A stretch of DNA of 64,000 bases from Flavobacterium gawalongense (GTDB lineage: Bacteria; Bacteroidota; Bacteroidia; Flavobacteriales; Flavobacteriaceae), in contig NZ_VJZP01000007.1 in NCBI RefSeq assembly GCF_007097265.1, forward strand, positions 85,221-149,220. Direction: 5' to 3'. The notes under the pieces were generated by a model, which saw only the letters and a list, made by a program, of their open reading frames with translations, made no database searches and was not told the origin of the DNA. Below, piece after piece: positions 37,792-47,033 of the stretch (positions within the stretch are counted from its first letter, which is position 1; each line of letters opens with the position of its first letter). Position numbers and translations under genes: made by a program.

Positions 37792-38676
37792 ATGAATAAA
37801 ATAATTACTTTTCTTTTACTACTGACTTTTGGGCTTTCGCAAGCGCAACAGTTAAATTGTACTGTGACAGTAAATGCACAAAAATTAAGTAATGCAAATC
37901 AGCAAGTTTTCAAGACGCTGGAAACATCGATAAGTGAATTTGTAAACAAAACGGATTGGACAGGGCAGACTTTCAAGCAAAACGAAAAGATTAATTGCTC
38001 GATGTACATTACCGTTTCATCGAATAGCGCAGACCAATTTACAGCCACTATTCAGGTACAATCATCAAGACCAGTTTTTAATTCCTCCTATGCATCTCCT
38101 GTATTAAATTATAATGACAAAGACTTTAGTTTTAGATATACTGAGTTTGAAAATTTAATTTTTAATCCAACTACTTTCGATTCTAATTTAGTTTCGGTAA
38201 TAGCGTTTTACAGTTATGTGATTTTAGGAATGGATTCGGATACTTTTGTTTTGGAATCTGGAAATCCAAATTTTGAAATAGCCCAAAATATTTCCAATGT
38301 TGCGCAACAAGGAGGTTCTAAAGGATGGGGGCAAACGGATGGAAATCAAAATCGATATTTTTTGATAAACGATATTTTATCCCCGGCATTTAAACAAGTC
38401 AGACAAACCATGTATGACTATCATACCGGATTAGACCTGATGAGTCAGGATTTAAAAGCCTCTAAAGAAAAAATAAAAGGGTCGTTAATTAATCTGGCAA
38501 AATTAAATGCTTCAAGACCTAATGCCTTTTTAACGCGTGTTTTTTTTGATGCCAAATCAGATGAAATAGTTTCTATATTTTCTGGCGGACCAAGTATCAC
38601 TATATCAGATTTAGTCGATAATCTGAATAAAATTTCTCCTTTGAATTCAAGTAAATGGGTGCTGATAAAATATTAA
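37792..38676 (+). CDS. porD: DUF4835 protein, PorD-like type IX secretion component
   Basis: 294 residues with a signal peptide (MNKIITFLLLLTFGLSQAQ). The body (LNCTVTVNAQKLSNANQQVFKTLETSISEFVNKTDWTGQTF) is the DUF4835 family. A member in Porphyromonas gingivalis is called PorD and is needed for type IX secretion and gliding-related export; the exact role is not settled. It sits between coaBC and recN, an order I recall from other flavobacteria. Periplasmic or outer-membrane associated. Confidence 0.85.
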   Translation: MNKIITFLLLLTFGLSQAQQLNCTVTVNAQKLSNANQQVFKTLETSISEFVNKTDWTGQTFKQNEKINCSMYITVSSNSADQFTATIQVQSSRPVFNSSYASPVLNYNDKDFSFRYTEFENLIFNPTTFDSNLVSVIAFYSYVILGMDSDTFVLESGNPNFEIAQNISNVAQQGGSKGWGQTDGNQNRYFLINDILSPAFKQVRQTMYDYHTGLDLMSQDLKASKEKIKGSLINLAKLNASRPNAFLTRVFFDAKSDEIVSIFSGGPSITISDLVDNLNKISPLNSSKWVLIKY

Positions 38677-38731
38677 TTGGGCTTCAATTTTTAGTTTAAT
38701 CCTTAGCTCCTCATCACAAAACAATATATAA

Positions 38732-40384
38732 ATGATAACGTCACTTTCGATAAAAAACTATGCTTTAATAGAAAAATTGACTATCGATTTTTCAAAAGGT
38801 TTTTCAACAATTACAGGAGAAACAGGTGCTGGTAAATCAATAATTTTAGGAGCATTGGGACTGGTTTTAGGAAAAAGAGCCGACTTAACTTCTTTAAAGA
38901 ATAAAGAAGAAAAGTGTATTATTGAAGCTCATTTTGAAATTTCAAAGTATAATTTGTTACCATTTTTTGATGCCAATGATTTGGATTATGAAAATGAAAC
39001 TATAATTAGACGTGAAATTCTGCCTTCAGGGAAATCCAGGGCTTTTATCAATGACAGTCCTGTAAATCTTCAGGAACTTCAGGAATTGAGTTTGTTCTTA
39101 ATTGATATTCATTCGCAACAGCAAACCCAAGAGCTTTCGGATGAAAACGTTCAATTCGATATTATAGATGCCATTGCCAATAATAAAGAGACGATTCTGG
39201 ATTACCAATCGCTTTTGAAAAGTTATAAATCGGATAAATCCAAATTGAATTCGTTACTGAAAAGACAAAGCGAATCTAAGAAAGAACAGGAATACAATAC
39301 TTTTTTATTGGATGAATTAGTTGCGGCTCAATTAAAATCAGGTGAGCAAGAAATTCTTGAAGCTGATTTTGAGAAGTTGAACAATGTGGAGATTATTAAA
39401 GAATCTATCGATAAAGGGTTGGCTATTGCCAATGAAGAACAGATTGGCGTGATGAATAATTTGAAAGAAATTAAAATTTCATTACAAAAAATCGCTCCTT
39501 TTTCAGCTGAATATCATTCTTTATTGGAAAGAATTACAAGCGTAACGATTGAGTTTGATGATATTTCGGATGAGATGAATCGCTGTTCAGAAAAACTAGT
39601 TAATGATCCGGAGCAATTGGATTTAATTAGTCAAAAGTTGCAGGTTATTTTTAATTTGCAAAAGAAGCATCAGGTTACTACGGTGGATGAATTACTTGAA
39701 ATCCAAGCTAACTTAGAAAATTCAGTTTTAGAATTAGGAAATATAAAAGAAGAAATCCTAACATTGACGCATTCGATCGAACAAAAAACAATTACGTTAG
39801 ATGCAATGTCGGCTATAATTCATAATAATAGATTCCAATCTATTCCGGTTTTATCTCAAAAGTTGATTGCGATTTTAGAAACTTTGGGAATGCCTAATGT
39901 CCGTTTCAAAATCGACATTAATGCTACCGAAACGTATTTTCAAAATGGGAAAGATGAACTTCAGTTTTTATTTTCTGCCAATAAAGGAACTGATTTTGGC
40001 TTATTGAAAAAAGTGGCTTCTGGTGGAGAAATGTCCAGAATTATGCTGGCTGTTAAGGCAATATTAGCACAATATTCAAAATTACCAACACTAATTTTTG
40101 ATGAAATTGACACCGGTGTTTCCGGAGAGATTGCAATCAGAATGGGAGAAATCATGAAAGAAATGAGCCAGGAGATGCAAATTTTTGCCATCACCCATTT
40201 ACCTCAAATCGCTGCAAAAGGAAATGCACATTTCAAAGTATTTAAATCAACTGTTGGTGAGGATACGCAATCTGAATTAAAGTTATTAAACGAGGAAGAT
40301 CGAGTAGTGGAAATTGCACAAATGTTATCAGGAACTATCGTTTCTGAATCAGCCTTAAATCACGCAAAAGCCTTGTTGAACTAA
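38732..40384 (+). CDS. recN: DNA repair protein RecN
   Basis: 550 residues, an SMC-like ATPase for double-strand-break repair. Walker A GETGAGKS is at 29-36, coiled-coil segments span about 150-350, and the C-terminal ATPase half has the ABC signature VASGGEMSRIMLAVK and Walker B LPTLIFDEIDTG, followed by the ITHLPQIAAKG switch. Length is normal. It ends the dapA-to-recN run; a promoter for fabV begins just 11 nt before its stop codon. Confidence 0.96.
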   Translation: MITSLSIKNYALIEKLTIDFSKGFSTITGETGAGKSIILGALGLVLGKRADLTSLKNKEEKCIIEAHFEISKYNLLPFFDANDLDYENETIIRREILPSGKSRAFINDSPVNLQELQELSLFLIDIHSQQQTQELSDENVQFDIIDAIANNKETILDYQSLLKSYKSDKSKLNSLLKRQSESKKEQEYNTFLLDELVAAQLKSGEQEILEADFEKLNNVEIIKESIDKGLAIANEEQIGVMNNLKEIKISLQKIAPFSAEYHSLLERITSVTIEFDDISDEMNRCSEKLVNDPEQLDLISQKLQVIFNLQKKHQVTTVDELLEIQANLENSVLELGNIKEEILTLTHSIEQKTITLDAMSAIIHNNRFQSIPVLSQKLIAILETLGMPNVRFKIDINATETYFQNGKDELQFLFSANKGTDFGLLKKVASGGEMSRIMLAVKAILAQYSKLPTLIFDEIDTGVSGEIAIRMGEIMKEMSQEMQIFAITHLPQIAAKGNAHFKVFKSTVGEDTQSELKLLNEEDRVVEIAQMLSGTIVSESALNHAKALLN

Positions 40385-40402
40385 TATTTTGCTTTATATT
40401 TG
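40373..40402 (+). promoter_or_regulatory. Promoter of fabV
   Basis: TTG at 40373-40375, 19-nt spacer, TATATTTG at 40395-40402. The -33 box lies inside the last codons of recN. The leader would be about 67 nt. Confidence 0.65.
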
Positions 40403-40475
40403 CTCCCTTTTAGGAAGTATTTTGCGAAAGCTTAAAAACAATTATACAAAAAATTAAATTAAAGAATAACCAAAT

Positions 40476-41666
40476 ATGATTATAGAACCTAGAATGAGAG
40501 GATTTATTTGTACGACATCTCACCCAAAAGGATGCGAACAAAATGTTAAAAATCAGATAGAATATATAAAATCAAAAGGAAATATTAATGGGGCTAAAAA
40601 AGTCTTAGTAATTGGAGCTTCAACTGGTTTTGGGTTGGCTTCCAGAATTACAAGTGCTTTTGGTTCTGATGCAGCAACGATTGGTGTTTTTTTTGAAAAA
40701 GCACCTTCTGAAGGAAAAACGGCTTCACCAGGTTGGTATAATTCTGCAGCTTTCGAAAATGAAGCTCATAAAGCAGGTTTGTATGCTAAAAGTATCAATG
40801 GAGATGCATTTTCTAATGAAATAAAAAAACAAACATTAGATCTTATCAAAGCTGATTTAGGCCAAGTGGATTTAGTTATTTATAGTTTAGCTTCTCCTGT
40901 TCGTGTTCATCCGGTTACGGGTGTTATGCATCGTTCTGTTTTGAAACCAATTGGAAGTACTTTTACGAACAAAACTGTTGATTTCCATTCTGGTAAAGTT
41001 TCCGAAATTTCTATTGAACCATGTAGTGGTGATGATATTGAAAATACAATTGCTGTAATGGGTGGTGAAGATTGGGGTATGTGGATTGACGCTTTAAAAG
41101 CAGAAAATTTATTGGCACCTGGAGCTACTACTGTTGCTTATTCTTATATTGGACCATCATTGACTGAGGCAGTTTATAGAAAAGGAACAATAGGTCGTGC
41201 CAAAGATCATCTTGAAGCAACTGCATTTGCGATCACTGACGGTTTAGCTGACATTGGTGGAAAAGCATTTGTTTCTGTAAATAAAGCATTGGTAACACAA
41301 GCAAGTTCTGCGATTCCTGTTATTCCATTGTATATTTCTTTATTGTACAGAATAATGAAAGAAGAAGGAATTCATGAAGGTTGTATTGAGCAAATTCAAC
41401 GTTTATACCAAGAAAGATTATATACCGGATATGAAGTTCCTGTAGATGAAAAAGGAAGAATTCGTATCGACGATTTAGAAATGCGTCCTGATGTTCAAGA
41501 AAAAGTAGCTAAATTGTGGATTGAGGCTGTTACTGAAAATTTATCTGAAATAAGTGATTTAGAAGGATACAGAAAAGATTTTCACAATCTATTTGGCTTT
41601 GAAGTAGGTGGAGTAGATTATAAAGAAGATACAAACGAAGTAGTAAACATCGAAAGTATTGGGTAA
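40476..41666 (+). CDS. fabV: Enoyl-ACP/trans-2-enoyl-CoA reductase FabV
   Basis: 396 residues, the length of FabV, which is longer than FabI. It reduces the double bond of enoyl-ACP in the last step of the fatty-acid elongation cycle. The start MIIEPRMRGFICTTSHPKGCEQNV and the NADH-binding GASTGFGLASRI are typical, and the catalytic pair is in AVYRKGTIGRAKDHLE with the Y-x8-K spacing that separates FabV from FabI (Y-x6-K). FabV enzymes are known for triclosan insensitivity. A separate fabI gene follows, so the organism has two enoyl reductases side by side. Confidence 0.94.
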   Translation: MIIEPRMRGFICTTSHPKGCEQNVKNQIEYIKSKGNINGAKKVLVIGASTGFGLASRITSAFGSDAATIGVFFEKAPSEGKTASPGWYNSAAFENEAHKAGLYAKSINGDAFSNEIKKQTLDLIKADLGQVDLVIYSLASPVRVHPVTGVMHRSVLKPIGSTFTNKTVDFHSGKVSEISIEPCSGDDIENTIAVMGGEDWGMWIDALKAENLLAPGATTVAYSYIGPSLTEAVYRKGTIGRAKDHLEATAFAITDGLADIGGKAFVSVNKALVTQASSAIPVIPLYISLLYRIMKEEGIHEGCIEQIQRLYQERLYTGYEVPVDEKGRIRIDDLEMRPDVQEKVAKLWIEAVTENLSEISDLEGYRKDFHNLFGFEVGGVDYKEDTNEVVNIESIG

Positions 41667-41699
41667 TCCTATTTACTAAATTAAATATTTAGTTTCCGT

Positions 41700-41759
41700 A
41701 ATGCATCTTAATTTCACAATGGTTTTATTCATTTCGAAATTAAGGTGCATTATTTTTTT
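41700..41759 (+). terminator. Terminator of fabV
   Basis: A 16-bp stem with one G-T pair (41700-41715 with 41736-41751) and a T-run at 41753-41759. It separates fabV from fabI, so the two are probably independent transcripts. Confidence 0.82.
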
Positions 41760-41788
41760 ATAAAAAACAGACTTAAATTAATTGTATT

Positions 41789-42595
41789 ATGTATAACTTA
41801 CTAAAAGGAAAAAGAGGAATTATTTTTGGAGCATTGGATGAAAATTCTATTGCTTGGAAAACAGCTGAACGTGTTCATGAAGAAGGTGGGACTTTCGTGT
41901 TGTCTAATGCTCCGGCTTCAATACGAATGGGAACCATTGATTTGCTTGCGCAAAAAACAGGTTCTCAAATTATACCTGCTGATGCAACTTCCGTAGCTGA
42001 TTTAGAAAATTTGGTGGATCAAGCTATGGAAATACTTGGAGGTAAAATTGATTTTGTTTTGCACTCTATCGGAATGTCTGTAAATGTTAGAAAAGGAAAT
42101 CATTATACCAATCAAAATTACGATTATACTGAGAAAGGCTGGAATGTATCGGCGGTTTCCTTTCATAAAGTAATGCAGGTTTTGTACAAAAAAGATGCCA
42201 TGAACGAGTGGGGAAGTATTGTTGCTTTATCTTATATGGCGGCGCAACGTGTGTTTCCTGATTATAATGATATGGCAGATAATAAAGCATATTTGGAATC
42301 TATAGCCCGTAGTTTTGGTTATTTCTTTGGAAGAGATAAAAAAGTAAGAGTTAATACCATTTCGCAATCTCCGACAGCCACAACTGCGGGTCAAGGCGTA
42401 AAAGGTTTTGGAGGTTTTATAAATTTTTCCGAAAAAATGTCGCCTTTGGGAAATGCATCTGCCTTAGATTGTGCTAATTATACGATAACACTGTTTTCTG
42501 ATTTGACCAGAAAAGTAACCTTGCAAAATTTATTACACGATGGTGGATTCTCAAATATGGGAGTAAGTCAGGAGGTAATGGAAATGTTTGAATAA
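41789..42595 (+). CDS. fabI: Enoyl-ACP reductase FabI (short-chain dehydrogenase)
   Basis: 268 residues. Typical FabI features: LLKGKRGIIFGALDENSIAWKTAERV with the NADH-binding glycine, the HSIGMS stretch, and the catalytic YxxMxxxK in PDYNDMADNKAYLES near 160-170 with LSYMAAQRV just before it. The isoleucine/serine-rich loop NTISQSPTATTAG follows. It carries out the same reaction as the upstream FabV. Flanked by hairpins on both sides, so it is probably monocistronic. Confidence 0.94.
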   Translation: MYNLLKGKRGIIFGALDENSIAWKTAERVHEEGGTFVLSNAPASIRMGTIDLLAQKTGSQIIPADATSVADLENLVDQAMEILGGKIDFVLHSIGMSVNVRKGNHYTNQNYDYTEKGWNVSAVSFHKVMQVLYKKDAMNEWGSIVALSYMAAQRVFPDYNDMADNKAYLESIARSFGYFFGRDKKVRVNTISQSPTATTAGQGVKGFGGFINFSEKMSPLGNASALDCANYTITLFSDLTRKVTLQNLLHDGGFSNMGVSQEVMEMFE

Positions 42596-42614
42596 AAAAC
42601 AAAAGTATTTATAT

Positions 42615-42644
42615 AACCATCAATTAATAGTTGATGGTTTTTTT
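42615..42644 (+). terminator. Terminator of fabI
   Basis: AACCATCAA (42615-42623) pairs with TTGATGGTT (42631-42639), then a T-run to 42644. Confidence 0.88.
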
Positions 42645-42715
42645 ATGGATAAAGATTATATTTGTTAAAATTATTGGAGTCTAAAAATACACCTTTTAAT
42701 ACCACATTCAAATTT

Positions 42716-43714
42716 ATGTTATTTTCCCTAATTATTCCAGTTTACAATCGTCCAGAAGAAGTTGACGAGCTTTTAGAAAGTTTGTCACAATCGGATTATA
42801 ATCAAGAGTTTGAAGTTGTAATAGTTGAAGATGGATCTTCATTACCCTGTGAAGAGGTGGTACATAAATATGATGATAAATTAAAGATATCCTATTATTA
42901 CAAGGAAAATTCTGGTCCCGGAGATTCCAGGAATTACGGGATGAAAAAAGCAAAAGGAGATTGCTTTATTATTTTTGACTCCGATTGTATTATTCCAAAG
43001 GAGTATTTAACAGAAGTTGACAAAGCTTTAAAACAAAATTATGTAGATTGTTTTGGTGGTCCTGATAAAGCTTTAGATAGTTTTTCGGATATACAAAAAG
43101 CAATCAATTTTGCAATGACTTCTTTTCTTACCACTGGCGGAATTAGAGGCGGTTCAGAAAAAATTGATAAGTTTCAGCCTAGAAGTTTTAATATGGGATT
43201 GTCTCGTAAAGCTTTTGAAGCGTCCAAAGGTTTTGGTAATATTCATCCTGGGGAAGATCCAGATTTATCGATTCGTTTATGGAATTTAGGCTTTGAGACT
43301 AAACTTTTTCCTAAAGCATTTGTATATCACAAGAGAAGAATTGATTGGGATAAGTTTTCGATTCAGGTGAATAAGTTTGGTAAAGCGAGACCCATTCTTA
43401 ACAGTTGGTATCCACAATACAATAAACTTACTTTTTTCTTTCCTTCTGTTTTTATAATAGGATTTTTTACATCCTTACTATTATTGGTTTTCAATTTTGA
43501 TCAGCTGCTTCAGTTGTATTTTGTTTATTTTTTGGTATTATTTTTGGTGTCTACGTATCAGAACAAGAGTGTTAAAATTGGGTATTTATCATTAATAGCC
43601 GTTTGGAAACAATTTTATGGTTACGGAATAGGATTTTTAGAATCATTTATAAAAATCATCATTCTGAAGCAAAAACCTCAAGAGGCTTTTCCCGAGTTAT
43701 TTTTCAAAAATTAG
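42716..43714 (+). CDS. Family 2 glycosyltransferase with C-terminal membrane segments
   Basis: 332 residues from ATG 42716 (MLFSLIIPVYNRPEEVDELLESL). A frame-open TTG at 42662 is excluded because the -7 box TATATTTG (42657-42664) overlaps it. The GT-A fold is clear: VVIVEDGSS, the DxD motif in IIFDSDC, and GEDPDLSIRLWNLGFETKLFPKAFVYHKRR. Two or three hydrophobic segments between about 235 and 285 anchor it in the inner membrane. The acceptor is unknown; a role in lipopolysaccharide, capsule or lipid glycosylation is likely. coaE starts just after its stop codon, so they are co-transcribed. Confidence 0.87.
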   Translation: MLFSLIIPVYNRPEEVDELLESLSQSDYNQEFEVVIVEDGSSLPCEEVVHKYDDKLKISYYYKENSGPGDSRNYGMKKAKGDCFIIFDSDCIIPKEYLTEVDKALKQNYVDCFGGPDKALDSFSDIQKAINFAMTSFLTTGGIRGGSEKIDKFQPRSFNMGLSRKAFEASKGFGNIHPGEDPDLSIRLWNLGFETKLFPKAFVYHKRRIDWDKFSIQVNKFGKARPILNSWYPQYNKLTFFFPSVFIIGFFTSLLLLVFNFDQLLQLYFVYFLVLFLVSTYQNKSVKIGYLSLIAVWKQFYGYGIGFLESFIKIIILKQKPQEAFPELFFKN

Positions 43715-43715
43715 T

Positions 43716-44312
43716 ATGACAAAAATAATTGGTTTAACAGGCGGGATCGGAAGTGGAAAAACAACCATTGCAAATTATTTTCAATCATTTGGTATTCCTG
43801 TTTACATCGCAGATGACGAAGCCAGAAAAATTATGCAATCTTCAGAAATTATAGATGCAATTAAAAAGGTATTTGGAAATTCTGTTTTTGAAAATGATGT
43901 ATTGAGTAGGGAAAAACTGGCTGAGATCGTATTCAATGGCCCTGAAAAATTAGAAGAACTAAATAAAATTATTCACCCTGCCGTAAAAAGACATTTTGAT
44001 CAATGGCTTTTGCAACATGCAGCAGCACCATATATTATTTATGAAGCTGCCATTTTATTTGAAAGCGGAAATTATAAAAGGTGTGATTTAATTATAACTG
44101 TCACAACACCAGTAGAATCAAGAATTCAAAGGGTTTTAGAAAGAGATAAGACTACACGCGAACTTGTTTTAAAACGAATAAACGCACAATGGACTGATGA
44201 ACAACGCATCTCAAAAAGCGATTTTGTCATAGAAAATACTTCAATTGAAGCGGCAAAATTAGAAGTTGTTAAAATTCTTAAAATTTTAAAGATTAAACAA
44301 AACGAGTCTTAG
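43716..44312 (+). CDS. coaE: Dephospho-CoA kinase
   Basis: 198 residues, the final enzyme of CoA synthesis. The P-loop GLTGGIGSGKTT is at 6-17, with the substrate/lid regions VYIADDEARKIM, IIHPAVKRHF, YEAAILFESGNYKRCDLIITV and the RVLERD/RI arginines following. Length fits. It begins 1 nt after the glycosyltransferase stop codon. Confidence 0.95.
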   Translation: MTKIIGLTGGIGSGKTTIANYFQSFGIPVYIADDEARKIMQSSEIIDAIKKVFGNSVFENDVLSREKLAEIVFNGPEKLEELNKIIHPAVKRHFDQWLLQHAAAPYIIYEAAILFESGNYKRCDLIITVTTPVESRIQRVLERDKTTRELVLKRINAQWTDEQRISKSDFVIENTSIEAAKLEVVKILKILKIKQNES

Positions 44313-44371
44313 ATGTTAATGTTTGGTTAATGTATTATTTAATATATTGTTAAAATACTAATTTTGTCTCG

Positions 44372-45955
44372 ATGAATAAACTTTTTTTTAGATTGCTCGT
44401 ATTGTTGATGAGTTTGTCCCTGATAGGAATAATTCTTGTTCAGGTATATTGGTTTAATACCTCATTTAAAAACAATGATGAACAATTCAAATTTCATGTC
44501 AAGCAGGTTATTGGCAATGTAGCCGATAAATTGCAACAACAGGAAGCATACAGTTTTTATGATAAATACAATCATTATAAAGACAGTACTGGAAAGATTC
44601 CAAAAAAGAATGATTTATTAGAATTTTATTACGTTCAAAAGAATCCCAGAACGAATAAAACCATAATATATTCAAATAGTATCATATCTGAAGATTACAA
44701 TATATCTTCAACGTTCTTTGATAAAAAATTTGACAATGAAAGGTTTAAGAGTTTTAATTCTAAACGTGTTACCGAAGTTTATAACAATAACAATATAGAT
44801 AATTCAGGTGTTCAACAAAGTTTAATACCAGATGTTAGGATTGAAAAATCCGGAAATTTAGATGTTTTAGATAATGCGCAATTTGAAATTTTCTTTAAAG
44901 ATATTGCATCCGCAATGCCTCTTGAAGAAAGAGTTTCAAAAGAATTATTACGTAAATTGATAAAAAAAGAACTAGAGGAATATGGTGTAAATACAAAATT
45001 TGAATTTGGCATATACAGCAATAATTTGGCTACTAAAATAAAATCGGATGATTTTAAATATGATAAAGAAGCCACGTATTCGATTCCAATATTTAATGAT
45101 AATGAAGGAAATAGTAAATACCAATTATTGGTTACTTTTCCTCATAAAAAGAAATTCTTGTTATCTGAACTCGTTAGTATAACCGTACTTTCGATCATAT
45201 TTACGCTTATTATTATTATTGCTTATTCAAGTGCATTGAACCAATTGATTCGTCAACGTCACATATCAGAAATAAAAACAGATTTCATCAACAATATGAC
45301 GCATGAGTTTAAAACTCCTATAGCAACTATTAATTTGGCTTTGGACGCAATAAAGAATCCAAAAATAATTGATGATAAGGAAAAGGTTTTTAGATACCTT
45401 CAAATGATTAGAGATGAAAATAAACGAATGCACGCGCAAGTTGAAAATGTTTTAAGAATCTCTAAACTGGAGAAAAAAGAATTAGACATTAATAAAGATT
45501 CTAATAACATTCACGATGTTATTAATGATGCTATCGAGCATGTGAATTTGATTTTAGAAGACAGACAAGGAACAATTACAAGTCATTTTGACGCCAATAG
45601 AACTACTGTATTAATAAATGATGTGCATTTTACGAATGTGCTTGTTAATATTTTAGAAAATGCAATAAAATATTCCCCAAATGTTCCGGAGATTGATGTT
45701 TTTACCGAAAATGTTAAAGACATGGTTATTATTAAAGTAAAGGATAATGGTCTAGGAATGAGTAAAGTGGCTCAAAAAAGAATTTTTGAAAAATTTTATA
45801 GAGAACATACAGGAGATATACATAATGTTAAAGGCCACGGACTAGGTTTAGCGTATGTAAAAAGAATAGTTGAAGACCATAACGGTCAAGTTTATGTAGA
45901 AAGTGAAAAGGGAAAAGGCAGTACCTTCATAATAAAATTACCATTAATAAATTAG
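44372..45955 (+). CDS. Sensor histidine kinase, RprX-like
   Basis: 527 residues. The first membrane helix is at about 7-28 and the second near 263-290, enclosing a periplasmic sensor region of about 235 residues. The phospho-acceptor His311 lies in NNMTHEFKTPIATINLALD, and the ATPase domain has NVLVNILENAIKYS, DNGLGMS and GHGLGLAYVKRIVEDHNG. The arrangement and the partner regulator resemble the RprX/RprY system of Bacteroidetes; the signal is unknown. A TAATTTTG box (44359-44366) ends 5 nt before the ATG, so the leader is very short. The regulator gene follows after 3 nt. Confidence 0.88.
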   Translation: MNKLFFRLLVLLMSLSLIGIILVQVYWFNTSFKNNDEQFKFHVKQVIGNVADKLQQQEAYSFYDKYNHYKDSTGKIPKKNDLLEFYYVQKNPRTNKTIIYSNSIISEDYNISSTFFDKKFDNERFKSFNSKRVTEVYNNNNIDNSGVQQSLIPDVRIEKSGNLDVLDNAQFEIFFKDIASAMPLEERVSKELLRKLIKKELEEYGVNTKFEFGIYSNNLATKIKSDDFKYDKEATYSIPIFNDNEGNSKYQLLVTFPHKKKFLLSELVSITVLSIIFTLIIIIAYSSALNQLIRQRHISEIKTDFINNMTHEFKTPIATINLALDAIKNPKIIDDKEKVFRYLQMIRDENKRMHAQVENVLRISKLEKKELDINKDSNNIHDVINDAIEHVNLILEDRQGTITSHFDANRTTVLINDVHFTNVLVNILENAIKYSPNVPEIDVFTENVKDMVIIKVKDNGLGMSKVAQKRIFEKFYREHTGDIHNVKGHGLGLAYVKRIVEDHNGQVYVESEKGKGSTFIIKLPLIN

Positions 45956-45958
45956 AAC

Positions 45959-46672
45959 ATGGAAAATGTAAATAAAAAAATACTTTTAGTTGAAGATGAC
46001 CTTAATTTTGGTGCAGTACTAAAAGATTATTTAATGCTAAATGATTTTGATGTCACTTTAGCGAAAAATGGGATGGAAGGATTTGAAAAGTTCAAAAAAG
46101 ATACTTATGATTTATGTATTCTGGATGTAATGATGCCATATAAAGATGGTTATACCCTAGCTAAAGAAATCAGAGAAAAGAATAATGAAGTGCCAATTAT
46201 TTTCTTGACAGCAAAATCGATGAAAGAAGATGTGTTGAAAGGATATAAAGCAGGTGCTGATGATTATCTGAACAAGCCTTTTGATTCAGAAGTATTGTTG
46301 ATGAAAATCAAAGCCATTATTCAAAGAAAATCTTCTGATATAAAAGCAGAGCAAGTACAATTTGAATTTAATATTGGTAAATTCCATTTGAATTCTAAAC
46401 TTCGTTTTCTAACATATGATAATGAAGAACCAATAAAATTGTCTCCAAAAGAGAATGAATTATTGAAAATGTTGATTCTTCACGAAAATGATTTAATGCC
46501 AAGAGAATTGGCCTTGACAAAAATATGGAGAGATGATAACTATTTTACTTCGAGAAGTATGGATGTGTATATCGCTAAGCTGAGAAAATATTTGAAACTG
46601 GATGAAGATGTTGAAATCTTAAACATTCACGGCGAAGGTTTTAGATTAGTTGTAAAAAATAAAGTAGCATAA
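45959..46672 (+). CDS. OmpR-family response regulator, RprY-like
   Basis: 237 residues: a receiver domain with phosphoacceptor Asp56 (LCILDVMMPYKDG), FLTAKS and NKPF, followed by a winged-helix DNA-binding domain from about 135 (KLSPKENELLKMLILHENDLMPRELALTKIWRDDNYFTSRSMDVYIAKLRKYL). It is the partner of the histidine kinase immediately upstream. The 3' flank that would be its terminator has been split by a MITE-like element. Confidence 0.9.
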   Translation: MENVNKKILLVEDDLNFGAVLKDYLMLNDFDVTLAKNGMEGFEKFKKDTYDLCILDVMMPYKDGYTLAKEIREKNNEVPIIFLTAKSMKEDVLKGYKAGADDYLNKPFDSEVLLMKIKAIIQRKSSDIKAEQVQFEFNIGKFHLNSKLRFLTYDNEEPIKLSPKENELLKMLILHENDLMPRELALTKIWRDDNYFTSRSMDVYIAKLRKYLKLDEDVEILNIHGEGFRLVVKNKVA

Positions 46673-46689
46673 AAAAGAGCTTCCTTTGG

Positions 46690-46870
46690 CTTACCCGTCT
46701 GGACACAAATATTCAGACGAAATTTTAGCCACGAATTTCACTAATTTACTCGAATTAATTCGAGTAAATTAGTGAAATTCGTGGCTGTCTTTTTTATAAT
46801 ATCATAAAATCGGTGTAAATCTTTTCAATCTGTGTTATTTGTGTCCTTTTTAAACTTGTGTCCAGACGAT
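46690..46870. mobile_element. MITE-like element, copy 1
   Basis: 181 bp with 13-bp perfect terminal inverted repeats CGTCTGGACACAA (46696-46708 and 46856-46868) and no coding capacity. It is flanked by a 12-bp direct repeat AGCTTCCTTTGG (46678-46689 and 46871-46882), as a target-site duplication would be. A perfect 60-bp palindrome lies inside at 46727-46786. A second copy with high similarity is at 57237-57417. The element takes up most of the 361-nt gap between the response regulator and the thioesterase; nothing else is visible there. Confidence 0.8.
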
Positions 46871-47033
46871 AGCTTCCTTTGGTCGCTTTTTTTCTTTGGG
46901 AAATGTGGGTTTTTATTTCAAAATGCTTTTCACTTCAAATGAAATTCTGAACACCAAATAAAAATATTAACTTAGTGAAGTAATCAGGGTTATTCGTATC
47001 GGTTAACATCATCCATAATTTGAAGATAATTAT

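Noticed and set aside
46690..46870. MITE as a gene or as an intact insertion sequence
   Set aside because: No open frame of useful length exists between the terminal repeats; it is a non-autonomous element at most.
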